DNA from: Dactylonectria macrodidyma
Taxonomy: Eukaryota > Ascomycota > Sordariomycetes > Hypocreales > Nectriaceae
Direction: 5' to 3'
Length of the DNA stretch: 64,000 nt
Assembly (NCBI GenBank): GCA_020744425.1
Contig: JAGMUV010000022.1
Location: forward strand, 248,001-312,000
Made by a program: the position numbers and the translations under genes
In this document: positions 1-11,589 of the stretch, piece by piece
Position numbering within the stretch: the stretch's first letter is position 1
Layout: each line of letters opens with the position of its first letter
Notes under the pieces: generated by a model
Database searches by the model: none
Told to the model about the DNA's origin: nothing
The model's input: only the letters and a program-made list of their open reading frames with translations

Positions 1-624
1 GCTCGCAGCACAGTTTACGATATCGGCTGGGCACCTGGGGCCGACCCCATCCAAGACCCTCCCGGTGTTATCATGATGGAGTTTGACAAATATAGCGGAC
101 CGGTATTCCTGACCACCGCTGATAGCAGGAAGATTGTCCCGATTCTCCCAGTGGAGAGGGACTTCCTCATCGGGGCCACTCTCTGCGCTCACACCCAGTT
201 TCCCCTGATCGTATGCTACGCAATTACTATGCACAAATCACAAAGCATTACCGAAGACATGATAGTTACAGATCTGTCCTGCCGGGACTTTTAGACTGGT
301 TTAAGCTACGTAGCTGTCTCTCGCGTAAAAACACTCGAGGGTCTGATGTTGGATGCACTATTTGATCATAATCACCTGGTCTACGGGTCTCCCCCAGATA
401 GCATGAAGATAAAGATGAGGGATCAGGAGCTTCAGAAACGATAGGTGCTCATATGGAATCCGTATATGTCATATAATACTAATAATGGCCATGGCAATGG
501 ATTAGTACGTAGATAATGTAGTAGTAGTAATAGCTTCCCGGTCCGCGGACACACAGCCTTCGGCTGAGGCTACCCCATGCACCCCATCGCCGCTCCAATG
601 TGCATAGGGTGACGTAGTATTTTA
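1..624 (+). mobile_element. Helitron2-type element, 3' end with PIF1-like helicase tail (copy 1)
   Basis: The plus strand encodes the C-terminal end of a PIF1-like Helitron helicase: YAITMHKSQS, then a VSRVKTLEGL-type motif. The frame is broken by a stop at 292-294. The same codon in the copy at 5.5-5.9 kb is CAG, so this is a CpA-to-TpA change as expected from RIP. The 3' end has a hairpin (CCCCATGCAC paired with a GTGCAT arm, about 575-610) and stops at GTGACGTAGTATTTT. Two other copies in the window end at the same sequence. There is no CTRR end, which fits the Helitron2/Helentron type. The 5' part lies outside the window. The element is dead. Confidence 0.8.
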
Positions 625-763
625 TAAGTAGCGTAAGGTCTTTATATACCGGTAAATATCAACAAATAAATACAGTAAAGACAATTCTAATCTAAAAGAC
701 GCCGCCGATCGCTCAGGCGCCGAGTATCGTCCACTAGCTATTATCCTTCCTCCGTTGGGGTGC

Positions 764-1396
764 CTAGAGCATGATGACACTGGCGATGCCAGCAACGGCG
801 AGGGCGATGCCGGCGTTGATGGAGGTGACGCCGGCACCGTTGTCGTTGACCTTGTTAGAGGAGTCGTCGTCCTCATCATCGGACGAGGAGTCAGCGTTGG
901 AGTCGTCAGACGAGGAAGAGCCACCTGTCGCAGAAGCGTCAGATGAGGAAGAGCTACCGGTCGGAGAAGCGTCAGACGAGGAAGAGCTACCGGTCGGAGA
1001 AGCCCACTGCGCGTCGCAGCTGGCGATGTACTTGGTCGCGGAATAGAGCTCCTCGCTGGCCTCGGGGACGTCGCTGCAGACCACGAGAAGCTTGGAGATA
1101 CCCTCCTTCTGGTCGCTGTACCAGGAGACCATGGAGGAGGCCCACGAGGTGTACTCTTCGGCGAACGAGCCGGTGATGGTAGGGATCTCGCAGGGGACGG
1201 CGGTGAAGTCGGTGGCCTGGGTCTGGGTGCTGAGGAACTGGGCGAGAGAGGAGCCAGGAGTAGGGGTGTTCATCAAAAGCAGCTCCAGGTAGACTGAGGT
1301 GCACTCCGCAGCATCGCGCTTCTCCAGGCGATCGACAGGAGGGTGAGTGGCAGTGACAATGGTCGCCCCGGCAGCGAGGAGAATAGCAGATCGCAT
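764..1396 (-). CDS. Small secreted, Ser-rich, GPI-anchor-type surface protein
   Basis: 210-residue single-exon protein. I chose the start at 1396 because it opens directly into a signal peptide (MRSAILLAAGATIVTAT), followed by a Kex2-type LEKR site at about residue 27; a longer frame exists upstream. The folded part has four cysteines (AAEC, VPCE, VVCS, ASCD) and a W-rich middle. After about residue 135 come three near-identical 10-residue Ser/Asp repeats (GSSSSSDAS type), then an acidic Ser/Asp stretch. The C-terminus is hydrophobic (about 20 residues ending SVIML), as in GPI-anchored wall proteins. The layout matches many fungal surface proteins. I cannot name the family, and the role is unknown. 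The repeat number may vary between strains. Confidence 0.72.
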   Translation of the reverse strand: MRSAILLAAGATIVTATHPPVDRLEKRDAAECTSVYLELLLMNTPTPGSSLAQFLSTQTQATDFTAVPCEIPTITGSFAEEYTSWASSMVSWYSDQKEGISKLLVVCSDVPEASEELYSATKYIASCDAQWASPTGSSSSSDASPTGSSSSSDASATGGSSSSDDSNADSSSDDEDDDSSNKVNDNGAGVTSINAGIALAVAGIASVIML

Positions 1397-3121
1397 TTTT
1401 GCGGATAAAGTGAATTGATACGGTAGAGAACGGACAGGGGTTCTGGCAAAGTGGAATGGAAAAGCGAATGATGAATAGAATGATTCCAACAACCGTCAAG
1501 CGGCGAACGGCAGCATTTAAGCTTGTTCTAACTCTAACCCACCCCCTATCCATGCTTCAATAGCAATGTATTCAAGCCTCAAAGGATGAATAGCTGAGTA
1601 TCATGGTGCAAGGGTCACACAGAGGCTATTCCCCTCCTGTGGGGATGAAATTCCCTCATAGGTCGAGATGAGGCAAAACACGCCCACAAAATAAGCCTCT
1701 CCGCCACATCATGGTGCCAGCTAGGGGTAGCGCGGCTCTCTTTTTCGGCTCATCAAACCAATGTGCCCTCAACCCGTTTCACTGAATCCGCTAGCTGCTT
1801 ACTTTAGAGTCAGCTTCTGGAAAGTTTGGTAAATGGCTTATCGAGGTCTTTATATAAAGTCCCGCATCTTAACTAGGGATAGTTACCAGCACCACATCCA
1901 GGGTGAATGAGGTACTTTGATGGAACAACTTGCAGGTCGTAGTTGCGAATCAATGCCATCTAAGTAACCAACCTGTTAAGCTATGCCTTCTATTGACGGT
2001 CAATCGACCTAATATTGCTCTTACTAGATAGAAAAATAAGATAAATTTGTGCTTAGTTGTCTACGGTTACTATCGTTCCCAGGTTATTTATATCTCATGC
2101 CTAGAATATCGTAGAGTATACCACAGCCAGAGACACTCTTGACTGTCCAAGGAGGTTAGGGCATCCCCCGATATGCTTCACCAGTTGAAACCACGTAAAG
2201 CTGAGCTAACCCCATCCTGCCGCAATAACTGGCAGGGCATCGCTTGGTCCAATGCCTCAGCTTGTCGGGCCGACAATCCCACGTACTGAATGATCAGTGC
2301 AGCCCTTATTACCTCCTAGTATATCGACTCATCTAGACTTTCGAGCCTTATGGTACGTGCTTCAGGCTCTGAGCAACACTACTAAGCCAATTGGAGGATT
2401 TATAAGCAATGATCAAGATGTTTTGCCTCTACTACCCTTTGTAGTATGCCTTGACATGTGGAAATGATAAGAATTTATAGCAAATTACAAAAGCAGACTA
2501 AGTGGAGAAAGTAAGGCTGACTATAGAAAGCGCGGAACTCCAGCGGAATTCAGCGGAATACAGGGAGCTAAAAAAAAAACTGTAAAAAGCGTTGACGTCT
2601 CGGCAAAAGTTGAACGGTGATTAGTCTACATAGCCGAGTTCTTGTATGATACGAGTATTTTAGCTTTTAGATGAGTGGGGACCAGACCAAAGGTTCCGGA
2701 AGGTGGGGCAGGCGAGAATCAGCCCAGACATGGAGCCCACTAAGAAGCGGCCTTTCTCGCAGCTCTGTCGAAACAGCCCTGTGTGCTAGTGGCCGCCGGT
2801 GGACTGTGCTATAGGTGCAATGATCCCAGGCATCCAAGTGTGAGGTTCAATAATTGGAATGCTATGAGGATGGGAGTGAGGGCGGAAGGTGCATGAGAGG
2901 GCTGCCAGCTTGGGTCCTGAGTTGCAAAGGGAAAGAAGAAGAGCTGTGAATGACTGGCTAACTGACTGGCTAACTGACTGACTAGATAGCGGTTTGTGCT
3001 TCTACCTCTAAAACCTTCGCCATTCACTAACACAACTTCAGAGATCAACCACTCTTCAAGTCTTCTAACATTAATCCCTCGCTTTGAGTCCTCGGCCTCG
3101 CCATCCGACCTCGTCGACACA
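1397..3121. other. Intergenic region with old repeat segments
   Basis: No gene recognised. Two blocks (about 1631-1808 and 2236-2320) are diverged inverted copies of sequence at 24075-24265 and 22490-22575. The rest is AT-rich with scattered stops. Confidence 0.5.
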
Positions 3122-3789
3122 ATGACTGTCACTATATCAACGCAAGGCCTTACGGCCACCGGCGTCCCGAAGATGCCCTTCTGGCTTACTATCATTCAAG
3201 GTGCTGCCCTCATCCTATCTCTTGGTGTCCTCATCGCCGCCGCCCACCATCTATCGCTCCTTGGCGACTTTCTGCGCTACTTCAGTGGTTTAAACCCTGC
3301 TGGTTTCCTCATCTTCGACGTACATCTTCCCTCCCTCTTCTCCTAGAACTGGAACTGACACTGATATAGTCTATCTTCACCTTCTTAGTCATCGGCGGGA
3401 TGCTCGCTTCCGAGTTCTTTGCGCCCCAGCTCTACCTTCGACTCGCCTTTATCTGCGGTCTCATCCTCGCTGCCATCTTCTGGCTCTCCGCGTGGGCTTG
3501 GGCAGCCTCTTTCGCCTCTGACTTGTCCCGTATCTATAACGCTGGCGGGTATAACGGCTCGAATCCTTGGGCTGCCTCCATGGCTGCTGGCGCCATACTT
3601 GGTGCTTTCACTTGGTAAGTCCTCGTTGGTCAAGTTGAACAAGGGAGCTTTTGACTCATCTGTCGTACTAGGGTTGTAATTCTCGTCATCCTCGTCTTCT
3701 TCGTTCGCGCATGCATGGCTTCCCCCCAGGGCTCATCCTTCACGGCAAAGGCTCAGAATGATGCTGAGATGGGTCACGACAAGTCTTAG
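3122..3789 (+). CDS. MARVEL-domain-like four-TM membrane protein
   Basis: Three exons: 3122-3319, 3370-3614, 3672-3789. The introns are 50 and 57 nt (GTACAT..ATAG and GTAAGT..CTAG), and the joined frame gives 186 residues. Four membrane spans are visible: about residues 18-43 (FWLTIIQGAALILSL), 61-85, 91-114, and 129-158 across the second splice. The spacing and small-residue-rich helices match fungal MARVEL-domain proteins, which sit in the plasma membrane or in vesicles and organise membrane domains. The C-terminus is short, polar and cytosolic in type (KAQNDAEMGHDKS). The gene looks intact. The MARVEL label rests on topology and composition, not on a database hit. Confidence 0.78.
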
Positions 3790-4246
3790 GGCTCTGATCA
3801 ACCATACTGTCCGCGGAGTCGGGGGTATGAGGGGGTTGAAGCCGCCGATAGAGAAGCATGGAGCGGCATGCGTTGAGATTGGTACGAAGGATCAGTACGT
3901 CAGCGCAACGCTGTTGGAATGAGCTCGTTGTTAATGGGCCTAGTGGAGTATTTGGGTGGCCGCAAATCAAAGCCTTCAGGATCAGCACCCTGTGCTGGCA
4001 TCTCTAAGCGCCTCAGCCTTTTACACGTGGCTATCTGGACAGCATAGGCTTGCGGCGAACCCGGTCCGTCTGATGCCAGGGGGTTTGGAGAGGATTGTGC
4101 CAGCTGCATATGCCCTACCTGGTTCGGGTTCTATGCATAATCGCTAGCAGCATAGGGAAGAGCCTTGGATGAAACTAAGTAGTGCAGAGAAGTTGGTCTA
4201 GAAGGTTGCAGCCTAATGTAGATCATTTGAGAGTCCGTTATCAAAG

Positions 4247-5345
4247 TCACATCAAGTCCTCCGTATTCATCTTCACACTTTCTTCCAGACTTGTCCAGCC
4301 CTTGTAGCCCATCTCTTTCAAATACCCCTCAGCCTTTGGAGCCAGTACAATCTCGCTCCGGTCCAACCCAGCCTCGGCAATATCAGGAGAGAACCGCTTT
4401 TCAGGGTACATGTCTCTCATGACTGTTTGAATCATATGCCAAGTATATGGTCCTGCATAAGCAAACATTCGCTCGCCACATATGTCAGGGTGAAGAAGAG
4501 CCGCCAGATGAAAGCGTGCGGTGTCTTTCACGTCGACGTAGAAGACTAATACGGAAATTGTTTTAGCGTTTATGATGACCATTAGTGATGAAATATCTAC
4601 TCACACTGATGAGCCGCATTGACCGGCTCATGATTGCCCCTAAATAAAGCCTCGATGAGGCCAGAAGTTGATGGGTGTCCCTGGTTGTCCAGTTCGAGGC
4701 TTTCGCCCATGTTCATGCTTGGAAGAACTGCATATATGAGCCTTCGTTAGCATCAGAAGCCTCAAATCACCACTACCAGTGAATTACCACGATGGGCTCA
4801 CCTGTGTTAAGAACAAAGCCCGGCTTATTTTCGTAATACCACTTCCACAGTTCTCTCTCAGCTTGCGCTTTGCTCGCCGCGTAGATGGCAAACCCCCTGT
4901 CTGCAAGATACGGAGGCGGGGCCCAAGCTTCTTCAATCGCCTCTTCGTTCCACGTGTCGCTTGAGATTCTCGGCTAATTCCCGTGCTTCGGAGTCGTTGC
5001 AGCAGCGCAAGATGATGTGTACACAAATCTCGTGATGTCTCGATTCTGCGCCGCTGAACGAAGGAGATTCAAGCTCATAGCAACGGTTGGAGGGATAACT
5101 TGACCCGGATCTGGATCAAACGTCATGTCCGATGCGGCATGAACAATTCCCGAAACTCCTATTAAAGATCAGCAGCTAAGTATGATACGAAATGCTTCCA
5201 GAATGCACATTTCAGGACAACGGCAAAGGCATTAGCCTCTGCCATGTCGGTCACAGTACAGAGTTGAAACCTGTTTGGACCATACTTTTTCTCAAACAGT
5301 AAAGCTATTCACGAAGTTTTAGCTGTGACGGTCGGGCTTACTCTA
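4247..5345 (-). pseudogene. Extended SDR / dihydroflavonol-reductase-like (Gre2-type) pseudogene
   Basis: Several exon pieces of an NADPH-dependent aldehyde/ketone reductase of the extended SDR class are readable. About 5100-5300: LLFEKKYGPNRFQL then TDMAEANAFAVV. About 4800-5160: GVSGIVHAASDMTFDP, TSSCAAAT, and the catalytic YxxxK as YAASKAQAE. About 4620-4745: LPSMNMGESLELDNQG. 4247-4548: YVDVKDTARFHLAALL through the C-terminus. Introns remain recognisable, for example the one between about 4549 and 4610. Two things disable the gene. There is an in-frame TAG after KHGN (near 4975), explicable as CAG-to-TAG. The N-terminal Rossmann motif is also absent; upstream lie a repeat tail and a Helitron fragment. 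Exact exon ends are approximate. Confidence 0.75.
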
Positions 5346-5485
5346 GGGGTCTAGGGTAGGTCCAAGGCGTGTGATGATCGAGTGGATCAGGACGTCGTAG
5401 TGAGCAATGTAGGTCACGGTCTGGTAATGGTAGAATAGTAGATTCAATGTAACCAAGTGTGTTGATAGCTGGTGAGGCTATCTCT

Positions 5486-5945
5486 AAAATACTACGTCAC
5501 CCCATGCACATTGGAGCGGCGATGGGGTGCATGGGGTAGCCTCAGCCGAAGGCTGTGTGTCCGCGGGCCGGGAAGCTATTACTACTACTGCATTATCTAC
5601 GTACTGATCCATTACCATGGCCATTATTGGTATTATGTGACATGTACGGATTCCGTGTGAGCACCTGTCGTTTCCGAAGCTCCTGATCCCTTATCTTCAT
5701 CTTCATGCTATCCGGGGGAGACCCGTAGACCAGGTGATTACGATCAAATGGTGCATCCAACATCAGACCCTCGAGCGTTTTCACGCGAGAGACAGTTACG
5801 TAGCTTAAACCAGTCTGAAAGTCCCGGCAGGGCAGATCTGTAACTATCATGTCTTCGGTAATGCTTTATGACTTGTGCACGGTAATTGCGTAGCATACGA
5901 TCAGGAGAAACTGGGTGCGAGCGCAGAGAGTGGCTCTGATGAGGA
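5486..5945 (-). mobile_element. Helitron2-type 3' fragment (copy 2)
   Basis: Minus-strand copy of the Helitron tail. The last 85 codons (5593-5850) are open: IVTDLPCRDFQTGL, VSRVKTLEGLML, then a basic tail. The next codon upstream of this block is a stop in HKSQ (CAA to TAA, about 5868). The terminal hairpin is intact here: a 10-bp stem CCCCATGCAC/GTGCATGGGG with a 17-nt loop, about 12 nt from the end AAAATACTACGTC. Homology stops near 5945, so only the 3' terminus is present. It lies against the broken reductase gene. Confidence 0.78.
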
Positions 5946-6899
5946 AGTTGTTGCATCTAGGAGATGGAAGTGATCATGTGTGTGAGAAGCTCTTGCTATT
6001 CTTCCTATCTAATGAGGGTCTTTTGGGTCAGTCTTATAGATGAAGAGACTGATGATGACCTCGGACAGCCAAGACGGTCCGGATGCTACGGACTATTTGA
6101 CTTTATCTAGCTATCCTCCTGATCATAGCTTGTGACGAAGCTGATGACGAGGCCAGTGACGAGTAAAGTGGCTGTGGAACCGTATGATGAAGGGCAGAAA
6201 GCTTGACTGTTGTCATAGCTGCAAAATCCGATATCCCGATATGTGACACGCGAGGAGGGCAAATCTTGCTAACAAACAATGGACGAAGATATGAAATGGA
6301 ACCATGGAATTCTATACCGGCGTAAAAATAGCGGCCCCTTTGCGGGCAGCTTCATGCCTGATGCAACGGTTGTTAACGTCGATGGCGAGGAATTGAGCGC
6401 GTATAGCCTGATTACATGGCTAGAGTTTTGTTAATTGTATCATATACCTCACAATATCATCTCGTCCTTGCAATGCTACTTTTTGCCCCATGTGCCTTCT
6501 CCTATTGTCGTCGATGGCTGATAATCTTTCACAGAGCGAAATGAGAAACGTCACGTATGATTTCTCTATTCTCCGCCAACGGAACAGGTCAATATTGGAG
6601 CGGGCGAATGGACACAGCTCAATCCTCTTTTTGACTGGAGCGCTATTGTGGCCGAAGGCGTTTCAATTGCGAGGTGATGCCGGCCGATGCTAACGGGGGT
6701 GGCGGGGCGGAATCGCCACTTTTGAGTCAAGATGTCGAGTCTGGCGCATTGAAGGGTGAATTGGTATTGCCATGAGCTAAAAGAGACAGGGTGACGGGGG
6801 TGCGCTCTGTTTAAAAACCATATCAAAATACAACTTCGACTTGACTCATTTCGCCCATCAGCTGATATTTGTTTTATTCTCGCTCTTTCTAGTAATACC
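5946..6899. other. Intergenic; no supported gene
   Basis: A 51-codon ORF at 6279-6434 (plus strand, NHGILYRRKNSGPFAGS) has some protein-like character but no recognisable family. The remainder shows no coding signal. Confidence 0.3.
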
Positions 6900-7896
6900 A
6901 TGGATCCAGTCCAGACTTTCGACTATAACATAAAACAGCTGCAAACTTCATCAGTTACCTTTTTTACTAATAGTGCTGAAGTGCGTAGGGTGATTCCTTT
7001 GGCGCGCTATAGGGTAGGATCTCTTGACATACGTCGCTGATGTGAACTTGAGTTCTAGAACTACCGGCGACCTGCTCAAGCATCTCGGCCAGACGACAGC
7101 GATTAACGACTACAAATATCAACTAACTCTTCTTAAAAAGCAAGACAAGGAGGTCGCCCGAAGGAAAAGAATATTTCTGCACCCTGAGCCAGGACCAGAA
7201 CAGAAGCTTGAAGGCAGCCAGCAGAGCCAGCATCAAACCGGGAGCCATTGGCAAGGGGTCTGCCTCGAGCTTCGAGGAAAGCTCTTTTCCGCTCCCCAGC
7301 AGGCCACAGATTCCGCCTTCAGTAAGGAAATCGGATTTGAGACGATTTGGCACGTTCTTGGTCTCCAGAGTTTGCTACCTGGAGTTGCCACCCTTCAGGA
7401 GCCAATCAGTTGCATGGAGCTAAGAGGTGTTACCATACAACACAAATTCAATGCCACGCTTGACGTTGTACACCTCGTTGCCAGTTTCGAGGAAGCACTT
7501 TCGTTTCCCATTTTCCGCGGGCCCGTACTGTTGACCCTGGATAGTAGCTTCGTGGGGACGACGACATTGCCGGATTGTTTCCCGGGGGAGACATTCACCT
7601 TGTCTAGCTTGGACCCTGGAATGATTGTTACTAAAACGCTCGATGCTGGACATGGGTATGAAATGTATCAGCGCATGGTTGAACTTCACAATACTAGACA
7701 GTCCAACAGCCTTCTGCTTATCCCTCGCTACACTCAAGTCTCTCAGGGTAGGTTGCTGGAGGCTAACGTCATGTCCTCGAAATCGGTCCAGTTCGGATAT
7801 AGTTGCCAGGTACCTACTTGGGCGGTCAATTTTCAGGCAGGAAGCAAGCTGAGATTACGTTTGGGCTATGCGATGCGTCATCCAATGATACAATAG
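6900..7896 (+). pseudogene. Truncated DUF4140/DUF4139-family protein
   Basis: The ATG at 6900 opens a 38-codon segment with the N-terminal signature of DUF4140 (SSVTFFTNSAEVRRVIPL). This frame stops at 7038. A second frame (7024-7896, 290 codons) carries a coiled-coil-like KKQDKEVARRKR segment, then the hallmark of the C-terminal DUF4139 domain: FPIFRGPVLLTLDSSFVG followed by CFPGETFTLSSLDPG. In intact fungal members these lie in one protein of about 600-800 residues. Here the middle is missing and the two parts are out of frame. A 67-nt intron (7014-7080) ending in AAG could join them in phase, but it is weak. I read it as an internally deleted relic. Family function is poorly known. Confidence 0.6.
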
Positions 7897-8136
7897 ACAC
7901 AGCTTTGAATTTACATGCGCGATCATCCCCCTAAATTACCCCCAAAAAAATGGGCCCTGGGGGTGGGAGTGGCCCAGCGACAGCCCTCTTGAAACGTATA
8001 AAGAACGTGTGCACCCCTAACAACGAGTTTCCTGCATGTCTGACTCTACACCCCCTTCCGATTTTCTATACTTCATGTTGATATCTTCATGGGTTTCCAT
8101 TCATTGCAACCATAGTGCCTTGGCGTCGTTGTGTCT

Positions 8137-8925
8137 ATGAGTATTCTCATTTTAGTACTCGTGATTCTGCGGGTACTCGCCTTTTTCCAGAGCAGGAAAC
8201 CCCTCTCTCCTGACGTCTGCATGGTCATACTCTCATTATTCTGGAATCTCAGTGTTATAGGCCTCATGGCCGGCATGATCCAACACGGTGTTGGCTTGGC
8301 TGTCATCGAGGTACCGTCTGATAAACTCAATATGATCGAAAGACTCCAGCGTGCGGCTGAAATCCTTTATGTTTATGCCCTTGCCTGGACCAAAATAAGC
8401 CTTTTGCTTCTCCTTCGTCATATCTTTGCCGTTAAGATCAAGCGCAGCACAGATATCCTCGGGGGATTTATTGGCATATGGTAAGACCTGACGCTTGCCA
8501 TTAGTGTTTACACAACCTCTGACAAGTATAGGGCTGTTGCCATGACTCCTTTATGTATTCTTGCCTGCAACTCGATCTTGAAAACAGGACATTCGGGACA
8601 CTGCGTCGATAAGGCTAGCATCTGGATTGCGAACGCTGCATTGAAGGCCATCAGCGACTGCGCCATGCTGATACTACCCTTGCCTTCCACCTGGCGGCTG
8701 AAAACGGGTATATCACAAAAGATTTTACTCACCGGTCAATTTGGGCTAGGTCTACTGTACTGTGTTCTACCCTTAGTATAGACGGACATACTGACTTCAT
8801 ATATAGGCCTACCATTGCTTCTGCGTACCAATTCAAGAAGCTTACTCTGTATTCACCTGGTGTATCAGTCCCCGTTGCGGCTTTCTTGCCTAACTAACCA
8901 CTACTCTATAGATCGAAGTAGCTAG
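8137..8925 (+). pseudogene. PTH11-like seven-TM receptor gene, truncated by a hAT element
   Basis: Exon 1 (8137-8480) and exon 2 (from 8532) join in frame across a 51-nt GTAAGA..ATAG intron. They encode consecutive membrane spans of the fungal PTH11-like/rhodopsin-type family: ILILVLVILRVLAFF, VCMVILSLFWNLSVIGLM, AWTKISLLLLLRHIF, and ALKAISDCAMLILPLP followed by GISQKILLTGQFGLGLL. Further short exons follow (about 8807-8870, PTIASAYQFKK; then IEVA at about 8912). Coding similarity then switches abruptly to a transposase. The receptor has lost its last spans and C-terminal tail. The N-terminal extracellular part is also missing. Confidence 0.62.
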
Positions 8926-10250
8926 ACAGGTAGCCAGAGAAAGCAATCTCGATACTGAAGGACCCATCCCTACTCTCGAGTTTGTCCACAACGTAGTGAC
9001 ACGCTGGCAGTCGGACAGAGCGATGATAAAACGAGCCTTACTCCTTCGACGCCCGATCAATTACTTCTTCCATACAATCGAGGAAAAGTGGAATATAGCC
9101 GGTGCCAAAGCTAAAGATCGGCCTCCTGTTCTTGATTGTAGGCTTTCCGCCCAGGATTGGGAGATCATCAAGACTTTCGACCCTATTCTGGAACCCTTTG
9201 AAGTCGTAACAAAACAACTTCAAGGAAACGGTCAGCCAGACAAACGATCAACTACCGGCGCCTTCCACGAATACCTTCCTTGTTTTGAACTGCTTTTGGA
9301 CCACCTTGAGGAAGCAGTTCAAGGACGGGTCCTCAAAGAGAACGCAGAAGGCGAAATGGAGATCATCAACATATTCGCCGATGTAGGAGTTGAGACTCGC
9401 CGGCTTATCAAAGTTTTCATCAAACTCGCGTGGCAACGGCTCGACAAGTACTACCACCTCATGACGCCAATTGCGTACGTTGCCGCCGTTGTTTTCCATC
9501 CCTGCAAGAAGTGGAGGCTTGTTGAACAAATGTGGAATGGGCTTCCAACTCATCGATCAGTGGAATGGACGGAAGATTACCAAAGCCGGATCAGGGCTCT
9601 TTGGACGGCTAAATATAAGGACAACCCTACCCGATTCAATCAGCCAAGAGTCAATCAGATAGCCCATCAATCGTATATTCAACGACGGCTCAACAGGAAG
9701 ATCGGGCCTTATCGGTCAACTATAAGTCAGACGCCCACCACTGTTCTTGATGAGTACGAGCGATATATCATGGAAGAGCCTATCGATAGTGCTCAGTTTG
9801 AGCCTGATCCGATTTCTTGGTGGAAACTCAATGAGTCGAGGTTTCCTGCCCTCTCTGTAATGGCTGTGGATTTCCTCTCGATCCTCTCGTCCTCGAGTGA
9901 ATCAGAAAGGACCTTCAGTAGCGCAGGCATACAATCATCATATGTACGAAGCCGCCCGAGTAGGTCTACTATCAGCCAGCAACAGTGTCTTCGATCGTGG
10001 GGAAAGGAGGGTATCTACGAGCCAAGGGTGCCGTTGGGTCAGGCTGAGGATGACTTCACTGAGCACGCCATGGACATATCGTAGCTAGTTATTCCAAGCC
10101 TCGTTACGTAATCACGATCTTTAACGATTCGATTCAATCGCGATTCGATTGAGGGTCTGATCGATCGGGCGCGACTCGATTGGCGTTGAGCTCCCCGATC
10201 GCGATTCGATTGGGTGTTCAATCGATTGAGTTGATCTGGGGACCACACTG
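8926..10250 (+). mobile_element. hAT transposon, 5'-truncated, with C-terminal transposase and 3' TIR
   Basis: An open frame from 8996 (frame open from about 8912) to 10084 encodes the C-terminal part of a hAT transposase. It has TRWQSDRAMIKRALLLRRP, a helical middle, and the dimerisation motif FPALSVMAVDFLSILSSSSE followed by SERTFSSAG. Downstream (10120-10235) are repeated subterminal motifs of the type ATCGCGATTCGATTG. The element ends at 10250. Read from the other strand the end is CAGTGTGGTCCCCAGATC, a typical hAT terminus (CAGTG). No matching 5' TIR or 8-bp target duplication was found, so the left half was lost. The junction sits in the PTH11-like gene. Confidence 0.8.
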
Positions 10251-11589
10251 AACAGACGACTCGCGGGCGGTATTTGAACGGCTGATCCGGATCGCTTTCC
10301 GAGCAAATATGCGAATGGTTGGTGTTACTGGTTATGGAGGCTTAGCTTGGCTTTGTAATTGAAATTCTGTTTCGGAGCTATTCAAAGCAGCGTATCCTCT
10401 CCATGCATCCTGGCGTGCGCTTCTGCAATCGTTTTAGCAAGGCAAAGCATAGGTCCCACGTATTTTAACGGTTGAGAAGTGCTTTTAAAGGAGTCGAGCT
10501 TTCGAATCAATAGCCCGAGACGAAAGTGTTGAGGGAGGGGGATCGGTCGATATGTTACCAGAGAAGTACCTAACGAGGCTAGGGCGGGGCGGAGTCGCGC
10601 TTGGATCCTCCTAAGTAAACGCTGTTCGTTACAAAGGACGAGCACAGCGTTCATCTAACGCCTCTTCAAGTTTGCGAGCAACCACGGCTGGACCTTCCTA
10701 AATGCATCTTCCCTTTACTGGCACATCTTCCGACGGTGGCGGCACCTGCGACACCAGAGCGGGATGGAGACGGCGGACGAGCAGGTCGAGGAGATTCTAG
10801 CGAAACGAGGAAGAACCAGACCTCTTAATCTTTTTCGTCTCTGAGAGGAGAAGGGCAACTGAGAGGGAATGCGAATTGGCTAAGAAGCGGTGAATTCAGC
10901 TCGGCGTTGTGGCGCAAGGCTACGAGGCAGACTAGCCCTGGCGAATCCTATTTCACCTCTTTCGTTCTTCTAAACACGCGGGAATTATTATAGCAGACAC
11001 CCAACTATTGTAGCTAAAAGGCGAGCTACCACTTAATAACTCTAGTCGACCCACTAATCACATATTACTCGCAATTCACAGAGCAAGCTGTTTATATACG
11101 AGCGAGCTGACCTCCCTTCGCTTTGACATTCACACAATGCAATCATTCCGTGAATTCATAGGCTATAATTCTCCCCTAATAAAATTCACAAGAATACCCA
11201 TGCCAGTGCACAACTCGCGCCAAAGGCGAATATGGAGGGTGTGGGGCCTCAGACTCCACAACCTCATCAGTTATCTCATAATCCGTTCATGCACTTGATC
11301 TTGTCGGGTTCGGACCAACATTGGGCCGAATTTTCATTTTTACTTGATTTACGAAGGTCCGCCCGCTCTTCCTGTAGGAGAAAAAGGGGGTGACGCTAAT
11401 GTTCTGGAGCTAGAAAACCAACCGCTTTGCTCCCTCAATATGCCAGTTCTTTGCTAAAAAACATGACAATTCCCAATAAAAAGTCGCCATCTCCTAACAA
11501 CACCTGTTTCTACCTAAAGGCAATTGACACCGCCCTGGAATTGCACTACCCCCTCGAGTCAAATCACCTTTGCATCCATCGAAAAACCG
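10251..11589. other. Intergenic; no gene seen
   Basis: 1.3 kb between the hAT end and the F-box/ankyrin gene. ORFs are short and overlapping, with no recognisable domain. Confidence 0.4.

Noticed and set aside
622..1176. Several ORFs of 60-190 codons on both strands over the Ser-rich gene
   Set aside because: They are shadows of the 764-1396 coding sequence in other frames, low in complexity and without starts or domains of their own.
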